Below are positions 61,804 to 64,000 of a stretch of 64,000 bases of DNA, in pieces. The stretch's first letter is position 1. Each line of letters starts with the position of its first letter. The translations under genes and the position numbers were made by a program. This DNA is from CAVPWP01 sp050789285 (GTDB taxonomy: Bacteria; Pseudomonadota; Alphaproteobacteria; Rhodobacterales; Rhodobacteraceae), in the NCBI RefSeq assembly GCF_050789285.1, contig NZ_JBOUVX010000004.1:339599-403598 (forward strand), written 5' to 3'. Below the pieces are notes generated by a model. The model was given only the letters and a program-made list of their open reading frames with translations. It was not told where the DNA came from and searched no databases.

Positions 61804-62293
61804 TGGTTGGGCGCCGCAGCGCCAGCGAGGGCGATCAACGTCCGGTCTGGGCGGGAAGCATCGGGGCGTCAGCTCAAAGCACACGACTGATGTGTCGTCC
61901 GACCGGCACATAGGCTGGATTTCTCGAGCGGCCGCCTACTGAGGATAGCTGCCGGGTCGCATTTGTTGTGCGGACTCCCCGGTGCGAGGCAGTCCGGGCC
62001 GCCTCGCGCTTTCTTGAGGAGTTACTCCGCCGGTTCGATCTCGCTCAGCTGGTCTTGCCCCCTGAAACCGGACCACTCGGTGGGGGCAGGCCACCGCGAG
62101 AAGCGGATCGGCAGCACAAATGGAGGCGCGTGCGAGTGCCACGGAAGTTGCCCTGAGTGCTCGGCTGTAGCAGGGCGAACCCAGCTCGGGGTCCTGTTTG
62201 GGACCCGTTTCCCGGTTCTGACTTGCCTCCCGTCAGGCTGAAACCGTGAATGAAGCCGGAACCCTTGATGAACAGAATGACCTGAACTCCCAT
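61804..62293. other. Gene-free right edge of the putative island
   Basis: 490 nt with no credible gene. A stretch around 62050-62087 (CTTGCCCCCTGAAACCGGAC and flanks) resembles the terminal repeats of IS3-type elements, but no transposase survives. At 62190-62225 there is weak similarity to 44658-44693, at the other edge. Confidence 0.4.
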
Positions 62294-62336
62294 GGCAGGG
62301 GAGAGATCGAGAGTTCAGTCCTCGAAGGCAGCACCA
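62294..62336 (+). repeat. Imperfect copy of the tRNA-Thr 3' half (candidate attR)
   Basis: 43 nt in the same orientation as 44576-44618, identical at 36 positions, including the block TCGAGAGTTCA and the end GGCAGCACCA. Three changes fall together in the T-stem and prevent it from pairing, so this is not a working tRNA piece. The spacing to the tRNA is 17.7 kb. Confidence 0.7.
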
Positions 62337-62352
62337 TCTCTCCTGAGAGCGT

Positions 62353-63627
62353 CTAGCGTTCACCGGCCGCAACCGCTGGCAGACCGACGCGGATCAGACG
62401 CGACGCAGCTTCGACGCGGGCGAGGTCTTCGGGGGCCATGCCGGCCGCGCGGCAGCGCGCAACGGCCGAGGCCGAGAGCGCCGTGGCCGCTTCCCCGAAG
62501 ACGGCGGGGCTTCGGGCGGCCAGCGCGGCCAGTCCCTTCTGAAGACGCAGTTGCACCTCGACGACGCCGGCCCCGTCGCGCGCGATGGGCAAGAAGGCGT
62601 CCTCGATCATGTCCGAGGCAACAAGCGGCGGCACAACCACTTCGGGCCAGTTCACTTCGGGATCGACCGGTTCGCTCCAGGTCATGAGCACCCGCACGAG
62701 GCGCCCGATCGTCGCGATGGCGGTGCCTGGATCGTTCACGGCAGGCGACAGCGCGCGCGAGGCGATCTCGGCCAGAACGATCAGCCCGAACCGCGGGTCC
62801 TGGTCGAAGCTGCGGTCCCGCCCGATCGAGAAGGCCGCGCGGATCCGCGCGACCCTGTCCTCGGACGGCGCCGCGCCTTCAATTGACAGCAGCGGTCTGG
62901 CGGGATGAACGAAGGCGCCGGGCAGCGCGGCCAGCCAGACCCGCACGCCCGCCTCTTTCGCGCAGGCGGCAAGTGCCGCCATGTCGATGTGCTGCACGTA
63001 GCCGACCGTGTCGGCGGCGATCGGACGGACCCCGGACGGGATGTCGCCCAAGAGCGGCGCGCCGCCAAGGTAAGGGGCGGCAAGGCGCTCGGCCAGAGCC
63101 TCGGCTGCGGCAGCCTCGACCCGGTCGAGCGTGTCGCCCATTCGCCCGAAGCTTGTCAGATGCGTGATCCAGCGCAGCAGCGCCACCACGACCACGACCA
63201 CCACCGCGCCCGTCGCCGCAAAGAGGATGAACCGCCCCGCCTCGTCGTAGTAGCCCGCCTGAAGTGCGATGAGGGCCACAAGGCTGAAGAGAAACGCGCC
63301 GAGGAAGGTCGCAAGGACATTCTGCGTCGTCGGATCCTCCTGCAGAAGCGCCGTCGCCCGGGGAGTGGCCGTATTGGCGGCCGCCGCGAAGGCCGAGACC
63401 GCGATCGACAACGAAAAGGTCGTCACCGCAAGCATGGAAGAGGCGAGGATCGTCAGCACCTGCTCGACCGAGCTAGCCCCAAGCCGGGTGCCCCAGCCCG
63501 GCGGCACCGCAGGACCGATCAGCGGGGCGACCGCGGCGACGGCCAGCGCAAGCAGCGCGAAGGCCGACACCCGAACCCAGATGCGGCGCAGGGTGCGTCG
63601 CAGATGCCAGAGGTACTTTCCGAACAT
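62353..63627 (-). CDS. DUF2254 family membrane protein
   Basis: 424 residues from ATG 63627. Four membrane segments in the first half (about 18-42, 58-85, 108-125, 132-152), with the family-like SMLAVTTFSLSIAVSAFAAAANTATPRA, then a soluble C-terminal half containing GYVQHIDMAALAACAKEAG and SPAVNDPGTA. Function unknown. It lies just outside the putative island, pointing towards it, and is divergent from the gene at the window end. Confidence 0.84.
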   Translation of the reverse strand: MFGKYLWHLRRTLRRIWVRVSAFALLALAVAAVAPLIGPAVPPGWGTRLGASSVEQVLTILASSMLAVTTFSLSIAVSAFAAAANTATPRATALLQEDPTTQNVLATFLGAFLFSLVALIALQAGYYDEAGRFILFAATGAVVVVVVVALLRWITHLTSFGRMGDTLDRVEAAAAEALAERLAAPYLGGAPLLGDIPSGVRPIAADTVGYVQHIDMAALAACAKEAGVRVWLAALPGAFVHPARPLLSIEGAAPSEDRVARIRAAFSIGRDRSFDQDPRFGLIVLAEIASRALSPAVNDPGTAIATIGRLVRVLMTWSEPVDPEVNWPEVVVPPLVASDMIEDAFLPIARDGAGVVEVQLRLQKGLAALAARSPAVFGEAATALSASAVARCRAAGMAPEDLARVEAASRLIRVGLPAVAAGER

Positions 63628-63802
63628 GGGACGCCTTTCGAGAGCTTCGTTGATGGTGACGGCAAGACGGGCGTAACGACAACCATCGATTCCAGATCCG
63701 CAGAGAATCAGGCTGTTAGCGCAAGCATATTGCCCAAACGATCGCGCCCTCGGTCGGCTGGCAGCCGCAGGGTCTTGGAATTGCGCAACTTTATTGCCCC
63801 GT

Positions 63803-63817
63803 CGCAACATTGTTGCG
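63803..63817. promoter_or_regulatory. Perfect 15-bp palindrome in a divergent control region
   Basis: CGCAACATTGTTGCG: seven-bp arms around one base. A further partial copy of an arm, GCGCAAC, lies at 63783-63789, so two binding sites for one dimeric regulator are possible. It sits in the 344-nt gap between the DUF2254 gene and the gene starting at 63972. Confidence 0.5.
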
Positions 63818-63896
63818 CCTGCGGCGAATCGCCTCAGGAGCGCAGGGTATATTTCAGTATACGACGGTGCACAAATTCTGCGCCGCGGTGCGGCGA

Positions 63897-63910
63897 ATGA
63901 TCTGGATCAA
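63897..63910 (+). promoter_or_regulatory. FNR-like box upstream of the last gene
   Basis: ATGATCTGGATCAA matches TTGAT-N4-ATCAA at nine of ten defined positions. It is centred about 69 nt before ATG 63972, a usual place for activation by FnrL or a related regulator under low oxygen. The gene it would control is cut off by the window end. Confidence 0.6.
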
Positions 63911-63971
63911 GGCATCGTTGCGTCAACGCTGACAAAGCCGCACGCAGCCACGAGGAGGAGGACCCCGGACC

Positions 63972-64000
63972 ATGCTCGACAACGACGAGAAGACCCACGT
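63972..64000 (+). CDS. 5' end of an unidentified gene
   Basis: Only MLDNDEKTHV is inside the window. The start is well supported by GAGGAGGAGG about 10-20 nt upstream and an FNR-like box further up. Ten residues do not allow a family to be named. Control by an FNR-type protein would fit a respiratory or stress gene. Confidence 0.6.

Noticed and set aside
62045..62293. Intact insertion sequence at the right island edge
   Set aside because: Only a terminal-like stretch resembles IS3-type ends; no transposase or matching second end is seen.

Overview
The window is GC-rich, densely coded DNA with rhodobacteral character (Alphaproteobacteria, Rhodobacteraceae or a close relative). The best evidence is a polyol operon with the gene order of the Rhodobacter sphaeroides smo/mtlK locus, and a murA-DUF2948-hisD-UPF0262-phosphatase...infA-maf-rng-yacG-tRNA-Phe block that I recall as typical of this order. 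Codon and base use look uniform except in short AT-richer control regions. No phage, CRISPR array, integrase or intact insertion sequence is visible.

Layout. (1) 0.6-12.5 kb: a glutathione-turnover pair (ChaC-like cyclotransferase and M19 dipeptidase), two choline-kinase-like phosphotransferases, a SAM methyltransferase, and a five-gene minus-strand operon (betaine-type binding protein, CBS-containing ATPase, double-length permease, kinase, covalent-FAD/GcvT demethylating dehydrogenase) divergent from a DeoR regulator. It looks like import and breakdown of a methylated amine. (2) 13.0-20.5 kb: LacI regulator and the sorbitol/mannitol operon smoEFGK-smoS-mtlK. (3) 20.8-31.2 kb: ion and envelope homeostasis (MscS channel, MgtE, Na+/H+ antiporter with TrkA domain, phospholipase-D-like lipoprotein, orphan HlyD-type adaptor, small membrane protein), a B12-binding regulator and a cold-shock protein. 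(4) 31.5-35.7 kb: a split ABC importer with MarR and RidA genes, controlled by two mirrored copies of one promoter/operator. (5) 35.9-44.6 kb: the housekeeping block between tRNA-Phe and tRNA-Thr, carrying an inserted NTF2/GNAT/nitrilase trio and a 45-residue basic small protein.

(6) 44.6-62.3 kb: a probable old genomic island. It starts at the 3' end of tRNA-Thr(GGT) and ends at an imperfect 43-nt copy of the tRNA 3' half. It holds a GntR-controlled operon (citryl-CoA-lyase-like protein, AMP-forming CoA ligase, VOC protein, GST), a NylB-like serine hydrolase, a DUF4239 membrane protein, a second phospholipase-D-like protein, an arylsulfatase and a DUF3604 protein each divergent from its own Crp/Fnr regulator, an outer-membrane protein, another GST and a broken fasciclin gene. 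(7) 62.3-64.0 kb: a DUF2254 membrane protein, then a divergent control region with an FNR-like box before a gene that runs off the end.

Most promising for new biology: the mirrored MarR/RidA/ABC module, the CoA-ligase/citryl-CoA-lyase operon, the kinase-demethylase-ABC operon and the two Crp-controlled hydrolase units in the island. All functions are inferred from reading translations and motifs; no database search was run.
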